DNA of 8,716 bases from Pseudomonadota bacterium (GCA_022565135.1 JADFKA010000061.1:1-8716), one strand, 5' to 3'; shown: positions 1 through 6,772, counted from the stretch's first letter. Program-made: numbers and translations. The notes: generated by a model from the sequence alone, not told the origin.

Positions 1-27
1 GGTGCCTATCTGAAGCTGGAGGCATGA
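1..27 (+). CDS. C-terminal end of an upstream gene (partial)
   Basis: Reading frame 1 gives GAYLKLEA followed by a TGA stop at 25-27. The next gene starts at ATG 24-26, so the two share an ATGA overlap, the usual sign of translational coupling. Only eight residues are visible, so the product cannot be identified. Because the next gene is a catalytic-domain-less aldehyde dehydrogenase relative, a full-length aldehyde dehydrogenase is the likely candidate (inference from context only). Confidence 0.5.
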   Translation, partial: GAYLKLEA

Positions 28-914
28 ACATGGCGACAGCAGCAGAACGCGGTAAACAACGCCTTGCGGTCGCCAAGACCTACAAGATCTATATCGATGG
101 CAAATTCCCGCGCACCGAGTCCGGCCGGTATTTTCCGCTCGAAGACAGGAAGGGAAACGTTATTGCCAATATCTGTCGTGGCAGCCGCAAGGACTTTCGC
201 AATGCAGTCGTTGCAGCGCGCAAGGCACAGCCCGGTTGGGCAAAGGCGAGCGCCTATTTGCGCGGGCAGATCTTGTATCGTATTGCGGAAATGCTCGAAG
301 GGCGTCGCGATCAATTTATTGCGGAACTCAGCTTGCAGGGCGTCGCTCGCCGAACGGCAGAGAAAGAAGTTGATGGGAGTATCGATCGGCTCATCTATTT
401 CGCAGGTTGGTCTGACAAATACCAGCAAGTGTTCAGTTCGGTGAATCCGGTCAGTTCGTCACATTTTAATTTCTCAGTTCTGGAGCCAACCGGCGTTGTT
501 TCAATTCTCGCGCCCGAGCGCAGCGGACTGATTGGTCTGATCTCGAATATCGCGCCCGCGATTGTAGGCGGCAACACGTGCGTAGTCCTTGCGTCGGAAT
601 CGCTGCCATTATGCGCAGTCAGTTTTGCCGAAGTCCTGCATGCGGCTGACGTGCCAGCTGGCGTCGTCAACATTCTCACAGGGTATCGATCTGAACTCAC
701 CGAACATTTTGCCTCGCACATGGACGTCAACGCCGTCATCTACTGCGACGGCGACAAAAAAGTTGCACGGGTAATTCAGGAAGCGGCCGCGGACAATATT
801 AAGCATGTCGTGCGCCGCACGAAGATTAACTGGCCTGACAAGACAGCACAGCATCCATACTTGATTCGCGACACGCAGGAAATCAAAACCGTCTGGCATC
901 CAATCGGTACGTAG
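24..914 (+). CDS. Short aldehyde dehydrogenase-like protein lacking the catalytic domain
   Basis: The 296-residue product matches the N-terminal, NAD-binding half of the aldehyde dehydrogenase superfamily (full enzymes are about 480-500 residues). Residues 18-40 (KTYKIYIDGKFPRTESGR) are the usual N-terminal strand. Residues 154-195 follow the EPxGVVxxxxP...APAxxxGNT pattern. The family's PWN and KPSE motifs are changed (PER; LASE), the FTGS loop is missing (VIYCDG at 238-243), and ELGGK is absent. No catalytic Cys or Glu region exists: after about residue 262 the chain goes straight to EIKTVWHPIGT, which resembles the C-terminal oligomerisation strand. This looks like a clean loss of the catalytic domain, not a random truncation, and recalls the second, inactive domain of ALDH16-type proteins. 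I infer a non-catalytic partner of an upstream enzyme. ATG 24 overlaps the upstream stop; a second ATG at 30 sits better behind GGAGG at 18-22. Confidence 0.85.
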   Translation: MNMATAAERGKQRLAVAKTYKIYIDGKFPRTESGRYFPLEDRKGNVIANICRGSRKDFRNAVVAARKAQPGWAKASAYLRGQILYRIAEMLEGRRDQFIAELSLQGVARRTAEKEVDGSIDRLIYFAGWSDKYQQVFSSVNPVSSSHFNFSVLEPTGVVSILAPERSGLIGLISNIAPAIVGGNTCVVLASESLPLCAVSFAEVLHAADVPAGVVNILTGYRSELTEHFASHMDVNAVIYCDGDKKVARVIQEAAADNIKHVVRRTKINWPDKTAQHPYLIRDTQEIKTVWHPIGT

Positions 915-942
915 CCCGAATTATTCATGAAAAATTCGGGCT
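913..942. terminator. Hairpin spanning the stop codon, possible weak terminator
   Basis: AGCCCGAATT at 913-922 pairs perfectly with AATTCGGGCT at 933-942, a 10-bp stem with a 10-nt loop. The left arm begins inside the TAG stop codon (912-914). Neither side has a run of T after the stem, so it is not a classical intrinsic terminator. It lies between the plus-strand dehydrogenase-like gene and the convergent kinase gene ending at 980, which is where a bidirectional terminator or a 3'-end stabilising stem would be expected. Confidence 0.4.
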
Positions 943-979
943 AATCCTGTCCTCGGAAAAATGGAGCAGCGCCCTACTC

Positions 980-1957
980 TTAATCGAAGTCTTCGAGGAG
1001 ACCGGGCTCGATGCGAGCTCCGACCTGCTGAATTACTCGCGTTGCGCAGAATGTGCCAAGCCTTGCACACTCCGCGAGCGAGCGATCGTCAACCCAGCCA
1101 AACAGAAAACCTGCAATGTAGGCGTCACCGGCTCCCGTGGTATCGGTGACCTTGTCCACGAGTGTCGCGGCCTGCACGGCTTTCTCCTTGCCATGCACGA
1201 TCACGGATCCCTGTTCGGATCGAGTGATGGCGAAAAGGTTGTCATAGGATTTAATGGCATCGAGAGATTCATCGAACGAATTGGTTTGCATCAGCATGTT
1301 GATCTCATCTTCATTCGCCACGACGATATCCACGCCGTTTCGAACCGCATCATCAAACGAGTCACGGTGGCGCTCTACGCAAAAAGAGTCCGACAACGAC
1401 AACGCTACCGCTGTTCCATTTTGCGCAGCGATGTCCATCGCCTTGCGCGTTAGCGCCGGACCCTCTGGCAGGTCCCAGACATAGCCTTCGATCAACATCG
1501 CTTTCGCGACGCCAACGGTTTCAGGCGTGATGTCGTCAACGCTCAATTCGGCGCAAGCGCCAAGGTAGGTCTGCATCGTGCGTTGCCCATCGCCGCTGAT
1601 CAGGACATGGCTGCGTGCAGTCGGCGCCCCATCTGTCCCCGGTTGTAGCCGAATGTCGATACCGAGCGAGCGCATGTCGTGATTGAAGATGTCGCCAAGT
1701 TGATCGGCCTTGACCCGGCCAATATAGGCCGCCGAACCACCGAGGTTGGCGAAACCCGCAATCGTATTGGCCACCGATCCACCAGACATTTCAGTCGCCG
1801 GTCCCATCATCGAGTAGATTTCGTGCGCACGTGCCTCGTCGATCAGGGTCATAGACCCTGGCACGGCGCCGATTGATTCGAGAAAGCCATCATCGATGTG
1901 GGCGAGTACGTCGACGATCGCATTGCTGATACCGAGAAGTTGAATGACAGAATTCAT
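980..1957 (-). CDS. PfkB-family carbohydrate/nucleoside kinase, adenosine kinase type
   Basis: The product (325 residues from the chosen start) transfers phosphate from ATP to a sugar or nucleoside hydroxyl in the cytoplasm. It has the full ribokinase-fold pattern. GISNAIVDVLA at 9-19 is the first strand. SGGSVANTIAGFANLGG at 58-74 contains the substrate-contacting Gly-Gly and Asn. NEDE at 215-218 is the divalent-cation region. DTTGAGDAYIAGF at 272-284 is the PfkB signature, with D278 the expected catalytic base. The NAIVDV opening and overall length fit bacterial proteins annotated as adenosine kinase, but the true substrate could be another nucleoside or a ketosugar. The frame extends ten codons further upstream (ATG 1985-1987). 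I prefer ATG 1955-1957 because the family begins about six residues before LLGI; neither start has a strong Shine-Dalgarno. It is transcribed towards the dehydrogenase-like gene and divergently from the DUF4956 gene. Confidence 0.9.
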   Translation of the reverse strand: MNSVIQLLGISNAIVDVLAHIDDGFLESIGAVPGSMTLIDEARAHEIYSMMGPATEMSGGSVANTIAGFANLGGSAAYIGRVKADQLGDIFNHDMRSLGIDIRLQPGTDGAPTARSHVLISGDGQRTMQTYLGACAELSVDDITPETVGVAKAMLIEGYVWDLPEGPALTRKAMDIAAQNGTAVALSLSDSFCVERHRDSFDDAVRNGVDIVVANEDEINMLMQTNSFDESLDAIKSYDNLFAITRSEQGSVIVHGKEKAVQAATLVDKVTDTTGAGDAYIAGFLFGWVDDRSLAECARLGTFCATRVIQQVGARIEPGLLEDFD

Positions 1958-2096
1958 ATGCTCAGATTTGGGCCTGGAACGGCGCATAGACTACCATTGC
2001 GGATTGGACCATGCCTATGATTTGATGTCGGCAAATCGCGGCTGTATCGTGACGAATCTGTTGCCGCATTTAAGCAATCAAGAGCGGAGGTACGCA
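1958..2096. promoter_or_regulatory. Divergent intergenic region, kinase / DUF4956 operon
   Basis: This 139-bp stretch separates two divergent genes and must hold at least the promoter of the DUF4956-hydrolase pair. TATGAT at 2016-2021 is a good -10 match on the plus strand but has no convincing -35 at the proper distance. I found no clear inverted repeat or operator. The open reading frame of the DUF4956 gene continues back to 1944, but that part does not look coding. Confidence 0.3.
2086..2090 (+). promoter_or_regulatory. Ribosome binding site fixing the DUF4956 start
   Basis: GGAGG lies six nucleotides before ATG 2097. It settles the start of the DUF4956 gene well inside a longer open frame that begins at 1944. 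Confidence 0.8.
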
Positions 2097-2744
2097 ATGC
2101 GAAAATCCGGTGGTTTATTGGTACCACTAAGCCTGATCGTGGCGTACTACGGCTTCTGGTTCGGCGCGATAGCGCTCCTGTTGTCGTTTTTTCCGGTGCT
2201 CCACGAATTTTTTCCGATTGGCGGGATCGGCGACCTGGTCGCCCCGGCAGGGGGTATGTTCGAAATCGTGCATTCGGGTGACGAGGAAACCGTATTTGCG
2301 CCGTATGGTCCCGCGCGACTCGCCTTTGCGAGCGTCGGCGCGATCATCTTGACCGTGCCCATCTCCTGGGTCTATTTCATCACGAGTCGAACCAGTCGAA
2401 TCGAACAGTCGTTTTTGCAGACGATTATGATTCTTCCGGTCGTCGTGTCAGGAATCGCGATGATTGTGCAGGATAGTATTCCTTTGGCATTCAGCCTCGC
2501 GGGCATTGTCGCGGCCGTGCGATTTCGCTTCACACTTGATCAGCCCGCCGACGCGATGTACATTTTTGTCGCTATTGGTATCGGACTGGGGTCAGGCATC
2601 GGGGCTCTCGGTGTTGCGGCGGTCATTTCGATGGCGTTCGTGCTGACTACGCTGTTTATCTGGAAGCTTGATTACGGCAAAGCGCCGTCGGGTCCGTTTC
2701 TTAGGATGTTGACGAGGCGCGATGCTGACGAGGACGACTATTGA
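2097..2744 (+). CDS. DUF4956 family integral membrane protein
   Basis: The 215-residue product is mostly hydrophobic. Likely membrane segments are at about 8-32, 76-96, 108-125, 153-168 and 170-188, with a soluble loop at about 33-75 and a charged C-terminal tail ending DEDDY. The region 110-167 carries the family hallmark: ILPVVVSGIAMIVQDSIPLA, then AGIVAAVRFRFTLDQPADA, then an alanine/glycine-rich FVAIGIGLGSG segment. The biochemical role of DUF4956 proteins is unknown. In other bacteria I recall them beside VTC-type polyphosphate polymerases and CotH-like kinases; here a CotH-like gene lies 1 kb away, while no VTC gene is visible. The start at 2097 is set by GGAGG at 2086-2090; the 51 extra upstream codons lack membrane or family character. 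The hydrolase-like gene begins 22 bp after the stop, so the two are probably cotranscribed. Confidence 0.85.
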   Translation: MRKSGGLLVPLSLIVAYYGFWFGAIALLLSFFPVLHEFFPIGGIGDLVAPAGGMFEIVHSGDEETVFAPYGPARLAFASVGAIILTVPISWVYFITSRTSRIEQSFLQTIMILPVVVSGIAMIVQDSIPLAFSLAGIVAAVRFRFTLDQPADAMYIFVAIGIGLGSGIGALGVAAVISMAFVLTTLFIWKLDYGKAPSGPFLRMLTRRDADEDDY

Positions 2745-2766
2745 TCAAGTGTCGTAACGATTTCTG

Positions 2767-3759
2767 ATGGAACACGAGGCTACTGACAATATCGGTACGC
2801 GCAGTATTCTTGTCGTGCACGGCCGCGATTTCAAACCGGCCGAAGATCAGCTCATGGATGTGATCGCTGCAGCGTTACGCGCTGGCGTCGAACGCGACTA
2901 TCCAGATTGCCTCGATTCATTCGATAACGTATCCAGGAGCATGGCTTATTACGGAGATCTGACCAATAGGCTGCTCGAAGCACAAGGCAAACACTACGAC
3001 ACTAACCTGGATATCGGCGATCGCGGCAACGCATTGAATAGCCTGCGCAGTATTTCAGCGCGCAAGCGTTTTAATATTCGACAATATGATCGATTGCCCG
3101 GCAAGTCGCCGCTGCCCGAGTTCATCGCAGACGTCGCTGCGCCGATTCTTGGCGCGATCGGTCTGACTATGCCGCTGATTTCATGCGTGTCCAAGGATTT
3201 CTGCGAATACCTGGCGGGAAAGACCGACTATGCAGCTCAGGTTCGTGAACGTGTGCGCAGCAAACTGTGCGAGTTGCTCGAGCGCGGCGACCGTGTGTTG
3301 CTGATGACACATGGAACCGGATGTGCGGTTGCTTACGATGTGCTGTGGCAGTTGTCACACGATCCGGAATACGCAGACGATTACGGTGACGCCAAGATCG
3401 ACACGTGGCTGACGATGGGCGCGCCGTTAGGTGACAACCATATCCGCAAGCGATTATTGGGAGCCAGCAACGGATCAGAATCGTGTTACCCGACCAATGT
3501 CATTTCCTGGTACAACGTTTCGGCCGAAGATGACTATACGTGTCATGACAACACGCTTGCTGACGACTTCAAGAAAATGATGGAACAGCGAATTGTGAGT
3601 TCCTTGCACGATTTCCGTATTTATAATTTCGCTATTCGTTATGGAAAATCCAATCCACACAGTTCAGTTGGCTATTTCATTCACCCCAGGGTGTCGAAAA
3701 TAGTCGTGGACTGGATTCAGGCAACGCAGCTGGATACATCACCTAAATACATTTTGTGA
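2767..3759 (+). CDS. Alpha/beta-hydrolase-like protein without the serine nucleophile
   Basis: The 330-residue product has the layout of a lipase/esterase-type alpha/beta hydrolase. ILVVHGR at 14-20 is the first strand and oxyanion turn. RVLLMTHGTGCAVAYDVLW at 176-194 is the nucleophile elbow. TMGAPLGDN at 216-224 follows, then WYNVSAEDDYTCHDNT at 248-263 carrying the probable acid Asp, and PHSSVGYF at 297-304 carrying the probable triad His (H298). In the elbow, the usual HSxG reads HGTG: the nucleophile position is Gly183 (codon GGA at 3313-3315). C186 is three residues on. The protein is therefore either inactive, a binding protein, or uses different chemistry. I see no signal peptide, so it is probably cytosolic. 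It follows the DUF4956 gene by 22 bp and overlaps the convergent CotH-like gene by 17 bp. No strong Shine-Dalgarno precedes ATG 2767. The specific function is unknown. Confidence 0.8.
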   Translation: MEHEATDNIGTRSILVVHGRDFKPAEDQLMDVIAAALRAGVERDYPDCLDSFDNVSRSMAYYGDLTNRLLEAQGKHYDTNLDIGDRGNALNSLRSISARKRFNIRQYDRLPGKSPLPEFIADVAAPILGAIGLTMPLISCVSKDFCEYLAGKTDYAAQVRERVRSKLCELLERGDRVLLMTHGTGCAVAYDVLWQLSHDPEYADDYGDAKIDTWLTMGAPLGDNHIRKRLLGASNGSESCYPTNVISWYNVSAEDDYTCHDNTLADDFKKMMEQRIVSSLHDFRIYNFAIRYGKSNPHSSVGYFIHPRVSKIVVDWIQATQLDTSPKYIL

Positions 3760-4801
3760 CGAGTCTTTTATTTATTCCTTTTTTACTGTTGAGGAGTGTG
3801 TAAAAATTGTCAACATACTTCAGCACTTTTTTGCGCACGCCATTTGATAAATACTCCTGCCCATTGATCAATGCGGTAATTTCATCGCGCTTATCAGCAA
3901 ATTGTTGCAGTGATTCAGCCAGGTGCGAATTATTGATACAGCGTCCTCGATAAAGGCGCTGGGTGACGTTGCGAAGGCGAAAGCGCGTATTCGGCGCGGA
4001 GTAGTCCGTATAGACGATGCCGGACATATCGAAATCGTAGGGCACCGCGAAGTAGGGCTCATTTTTCCTGCCAAAGAGCGTGTAATTGTGGCAACAGTCG
4101 TCGCCCTTTGCTGCGGATCGCGGTGAAAAATCCGTATTGCCGATGAAGTATTGAAAAACTGACGTGAGATTGAGGTATTCGGGTTGCAGGTCCAAAAGGC
4201 TCACCCCACTCACTTGGAGGGCGGGCAGATCGATTCGCTTCGCGAAACGATCTGCGTGTTCAATAAAAAAAGCGAAGCTGTTTCTTTCACGATTATCTTT
4301 GTCCGTGTCCATATAGGTGACGTCTAACAGGCGGACGCGATAACTGACATCGGTCATTAGATTCAGGATTCGGTAGGCGAGATACTCTTTTATGACACCC
4401 TGCTTATATTTCCGGTTTTTGTTCCGGCAATGTGTGACGAGTTTTAGCTTGTTCTGTTTATCGAATAATGTGCTCTTGGTTTCTGACTTCCTGAAATTCA
4501 GACGCAATGGTGCAAACGAACAAATCGTCGGATCGCGTCGTAGACGGCCGCGTGTGCGAATGCCGATGTTAAATTCGATGGTGTCACCCGCAGAATCCTG
4601 GTAGCGAAACGTCGCGGGCATGTATTCCTCGTTGGGCCTGTCACGCATTAACGACGAAAACGGGGCAGTAATAGTTACTTGCAGGGCTTCATGGCTGGCA
4701 AACAGAGGATCCCCATCGCTGCCTGCATGTGCGGCGGCGGAGTAAGCGAGCAGGAACAAAAGGGACGTGCGAAGCGTCCAACGACAATAGTTTGAGGACA
4801 C
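3743..4801 (-). CDS. Secreted CotH-like protein (atypical kinase fold)
   Basis: The 352-residue product begins with a Sec signal peptide (RTSLLFLLAYSAAAHA; likely cleavage after A26), so it acts in the periplasm or outside. The mature part resembles CotH/HipA-like kinases. GIRTRGRLRR at 80-89 matches the GxxxRG strand. K118 or K120 in NKLKLVTHC may be the ATP-binding Lys. FQYFIGNTDFS at 216-226 carries a candidate catalytic Asp (D224). HN at 238-239 and VPYDFDMSG at 253-261 would supply metal ligands. Unlike the kinase-like domain of its divergent neighbour, these residues are present. The assignment rests on motif spacing, not on a strong overall match, and the substrate is unknown. The start is a GTG at 4799-4801 with GGAG at 4811-4814 nine bases before it. 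The gene is AT-richer than its neighbours (37% GC at 4261-4320 by count, against 57% at 5161-5220), with a lysine-rich C-terminus, which may mean transfer or relaxed selection. Confidence 0.7.
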   Translation of the reverse strand: MSSNYCRWTLRTSLLFLLAYSAAAHAGSDGDPLFASHEALQVTITAPFSSLMRDRPNEEYMPATFRYQDSAGDTIEFNIGIRTRGRLRRDPTICSFAPLRLNFRKSETKSTLFDKQNKLKLVTHCRNKNRKYKQGVIKEYLAYRILNLMTDVSYRVRLLDVTYMDTDKDNRERNSFAFFIEHADRFAKRIDLPALQVSGVSLLDLQPEYLNLTSVFQYFIGNTDFSPRSAAKGDDCCHNYTLFGRKNEPYFAVPYDFDMSGIVYTDYSAPNTRFRLRNVTQRLYRGRCINNSHLAESLQQFADKRDEITALINGQEYLSNGVRKKVLKYVDNFYTLLNSKKGINKRLVTKCI

Positions 4802-4929
4802 CGGCGGTGACTCCGTATTATTTTCGAAGACGCCGAAAGTCTAGCACAGGCTGCGGCAAAGACTGCGGGCCAAATTGCTGCCGGGCAACGTTGCCACTAC
4901 ACTGAAATTTGGCCATGACGAGACATGTA
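4802..4929. promoter_or_regulatory. Divergent promoter region with palindrome, CotH-like / phosphatase genes
   Basis: On the plus strand TTGCTG (4875-4880) and TACACT (4898-4903) are 17 bp apart, a plausible sigma-70 pair; transcription would start near 4910, favouring the ATG at 4930. On the minus strand TGC-TAGACT (complement of 4838-4846) resembles an extended -10 about 37 bp before the GTG start of the CotH-like gene. A perfect palindrome lies at 4884-4895. Both promoters are by-eye matches. Confidence 0.35.
4884..4895. promoter_or_regulatory. 12-bp perfect palindrome, candidate operator
   Basis: GGCAACGTTGCC is its own reverse complement. It sits between the possible -35 and -10 of the phosphatase-pseudokinase gene, where a bound repressor would block polymerase. 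About two such 12-bp palindromes are expected by chance in a window this size, so position is the main argument. Confidence 0.3.
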
Positions 4930-6741
4930 ATGACAGGAAGGCAGCTGAGTGTGCGGGTTATATTTTCGCTAGCGGTGTTATTCGTGATCGCGCTGCCCGC
5001 CAGGGCCGGCGAGTGGACCTTTAACGGCATTGAGCGCGTTGTCGCAATCAGCGATATCCATGGCGCGTATGGCGCGATGATCCGGACACTGCAAAGTGCG
5101 CAGGTGCTCGATGAGGAATTGTCCTGGTCTGGCGATCGTGCGCATCTCGTCATAGTGGGTGACATCCTCGATCGCGGTCCGGAATCGCGTGATGCAATGG
5201 ATCTGCTGATGCGCCTTGAAGATGAGGCCGCCTCGGCAGGCGGTCGTGTGCATGTGTTGTTGGGAAATCATGAGGTGATGAATCTCATCGGTGATTTGCG
5301 TTACGTCTCCGATGAAGAGTATGCGGCGTTCGCAGCCGACGAATCGGAAGAGGAGCGTGAACGCTGGTTCAAGGCCTATTCGCGAAGTCGAGTGGGAGAC
5401 GATGCACCCATCGAGGAACATCGCCGGGCTTTCGATGAGAAGTCTCCGCCAGGCTTTTTCGCGCATCGCAATGCTTTTGCTTCTGAAGGTCGCTACGGTC
5501 GTTGGTTGCTGTCAAAACAAATTATGATTGTCATTGACGGTACGGCCTTTGTTCACGGCGGCATTTCGCCACTGATAAGCGAAATCGGCCTGCAAGGCGT
5601 CAATGAAACGCTGCACGACAAGGTGGCCGTGTACGTGCGTCAGGTCGAAAAACTCATTGAAGCAGGAATTCTGCTGCCAACAGACACGTATCGTGAACGC
5701 ACGCAGTTGCTACGCGATTTCACCGCGGCGCCGGATGTCGACGTAGCGACCTTGGCGGCTCTGAAATACCTGAACGGATCCGAGGTGTACGCCGTGAATG
5801 GACCATTCTGGTATCGCGGCAATGCCTATTGTGGTGACCTGATTGAAACCGATCGACTGCAGACATCGCTGCAAGCAATCGGTGCTCAGCGAGTCGTTAT
5901 TGGACATACGCCAACACCTGGCCGACGCATATACGAGCGTCTCGGTGGACGCGTCATCGAAGTGGACACCGGCATGCTCAACAGCTACTACAGTGGTCAC
6001 GGTAACGCGCTCGTTATCAGCGGCGACGAACTATCCATCATCACAGAAAGTGGTAAGCATTGGCCGGCGCCGACAACGCATCCACGCGATGTTGGAGCAC
6101 GCCAGAGCAAGCTCGACACCGCGAAGCTCGAAGCGCTGCTAGCCAATGGCGAAGCACTCGCCACAGGCGTCGATGTGGCAGGTAGGCAACTGGTATCGAT
6201 CCTCGATGGAGAGAATGTCGTAAATGCTGTTTTTTCCAAACGTACGCGCCGCAATTTCTACCCCGAGGTGGCCGCCTATAGAATCGATCTACTGCTGGGA
6301 CTGGACATGGTGCCGGTTGCTGTCAAACGCGAGTTCGACGGCGTCGAGGGTTCACTGCAATTTCTGCCCGCAGGCACGATCGATGAAAACAAACGGGCCG
6401 AGCTCGGCGGCGATGCAGACTGCCCATTTACCGTGCAATGGAATGCGATGCTCATATTTGATGCACTGATATTCAATGAAGGGCGATCTGTCCCCACGAT
6501 CAGCTACGATCAGTCGACCTGGAATCTTATTCTGGCGGGCCACTCGAAGACGTTCGCGGCGAACAAGTCGATACCAAAAAATCTTGCCAATGTGGAGCTT
6601 GATATTGGCGCGACATGGATAGAGGCTTTGTTATCGTTGACCGATGAGTTGCTCAAAGAGCAACTGGGCGACGTACTCGATAAGCGCCGCCTGCGCGCAC
6701 TGGGCGCCCGCCGCGACGCTTTACTCGAGATCCACCCCTGA
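4930..6741 (+). CDS. Exported PPP-type metallophosphatase fused to a degenerate kinase-like domain
   Basis: The product is 603 residues from ATG 4930. A Sec signal peptide covers residues 1-26 (VIFSLAVLFVIALPARA), placing it in the periplasm. Residues 35-375 form a calcineurin-like, PPP-family phosphatase similar to Shewanella-like protein phosphatases. SDIHG supplies D42 and H44, GDILDRG supplies D78 and D81, and GNHE gives N113 and H114. VHGG adds H209 and VIGHTP adds H326, so all expected metal and catalytic ligands are present and phosphoester hydrolysis is likely. Residues about 380-603 resemble a FAM20/PI4K-like atypical kinase domain. Candidate Lys (K437 in VFSK) and Glu (E446 in EVAAYRIDLLLGL) are kept, but FDALIFNEGRSVPTIS has Gly518 for the expected catalytic Asp and Thr523 for the Asn, and LILAGHSKTF has Gly537 for the DFG-type Asp. 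I infer a pseudokinase that may bind substrate or ATP. Start choice: 4930 has GAG seven bases upstream and gives the cleanest signal peptide; ATG 4915 and TTG 4909 are in-frame alternatives. Confidence 0.85.
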   Translation: MTGRQLSVRVIFSLAVLFVIALPARAGEWTFNGIERVVAISDIHGAYGAMIRTLQSAQVLDEELSWSGDRAHLVIVGDILDRGPESRDAMDLLMRLEDEAASAGGRVHVLLGNHEVMNLIGDLRYVSDEEYAAFAADESEEERERWFKAYSRSRVGDDAPIEEHRRAFDEKSPPGFFAHRNAFASEGRYGRWLLSKQIMIVIDGTAFVHGGISPLISEIGLQGVNETLHDKVAVYVRQVEKLIEAGILLPTDTYRERTQLLRDFTAAPDVDVATLAALKYLNGSEVYAVNGPFWYRGNAYCGDLIETDRLQTSLQAIGAQRVVIGHTPTPGRRIYERLGGRVIEVDTGMLNSYYSGHGNALVISGDELSIITESGKHWPAPTTHPRDVGARQSKLDTAKLEALLANGEALATGVDVAGRQLVSILDGENVVNAVFSKRTRRNFYPEVAAYRIDLLLGLDMVPVAVKREFDGVEGSLQFLPAGTIDENKRAELGGDADCPFTVQWNAMLIFDALIFNEGRSVPTISYDQSTWNLILAGHSKTFAANKSIPKNLANVELDIGATWIEALLSLTDELLKEQLGDVLDKRRLRALGARRDALLEIHP

Positions 6742-6742
6742 T

Positions 6743-6772
6743 ATTCGGGTTAGTTATTGATTAAGCCCTAAT
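6743..6772. terminator. Imperfect inverted repeat between convergent genes
   Basis: ATTcGGGTT at 6743-6751 pairs with AAGCCCtAAT at 6764-6772 with one mismatch and one G-T wobble around a 12-nt loop. It fills the 26-bp gap between the phosphatase gene stop (6739-6741) and the RidA-like gene stop (6768-6770), so a weak shared terminator is possible. There is no T run. Confidence 0.25.

Noticed and set aside
64..444. Overlapping plus-strand frame within the aldehyde dehydrogenase-like gene
   Set aside because: It is in a different frame from the family-matching product and shows no motif of its own; nothing suggests a programmed frameshift.
1958..1987. Start of the PfkB-family kinase at ATG 1985-1987, adding ten residues
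   Set aside because: The extra residues (MRRSRPKSEH) precede the usual family start and have no clear ribosome binding site, though this start cannot be fully excluded.
1944..2096. N-terminal extension of 51 codons on the DUF4956 protein
   Set aside because: The extension has no membrane or family character, overlaps the start of the divergent kinase gene, and a strong GGAGG at the right distance marks ATG 2097.
3768..3788. T-rich run after the hydrolase-like gene as an intrinsic terminator
   Set aside because: No stable stem precedes it, and the bases encode the lysine-rich C-terminus of the convergent CotH-like protein.
4978..5466. Minus-strand open frame of 162 codons inside the phosphatase region
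   Set aside because: It is antisense to the conserved phosphatase motifs and gives no plausible protein; a shadow of the GC-biased coding strand.
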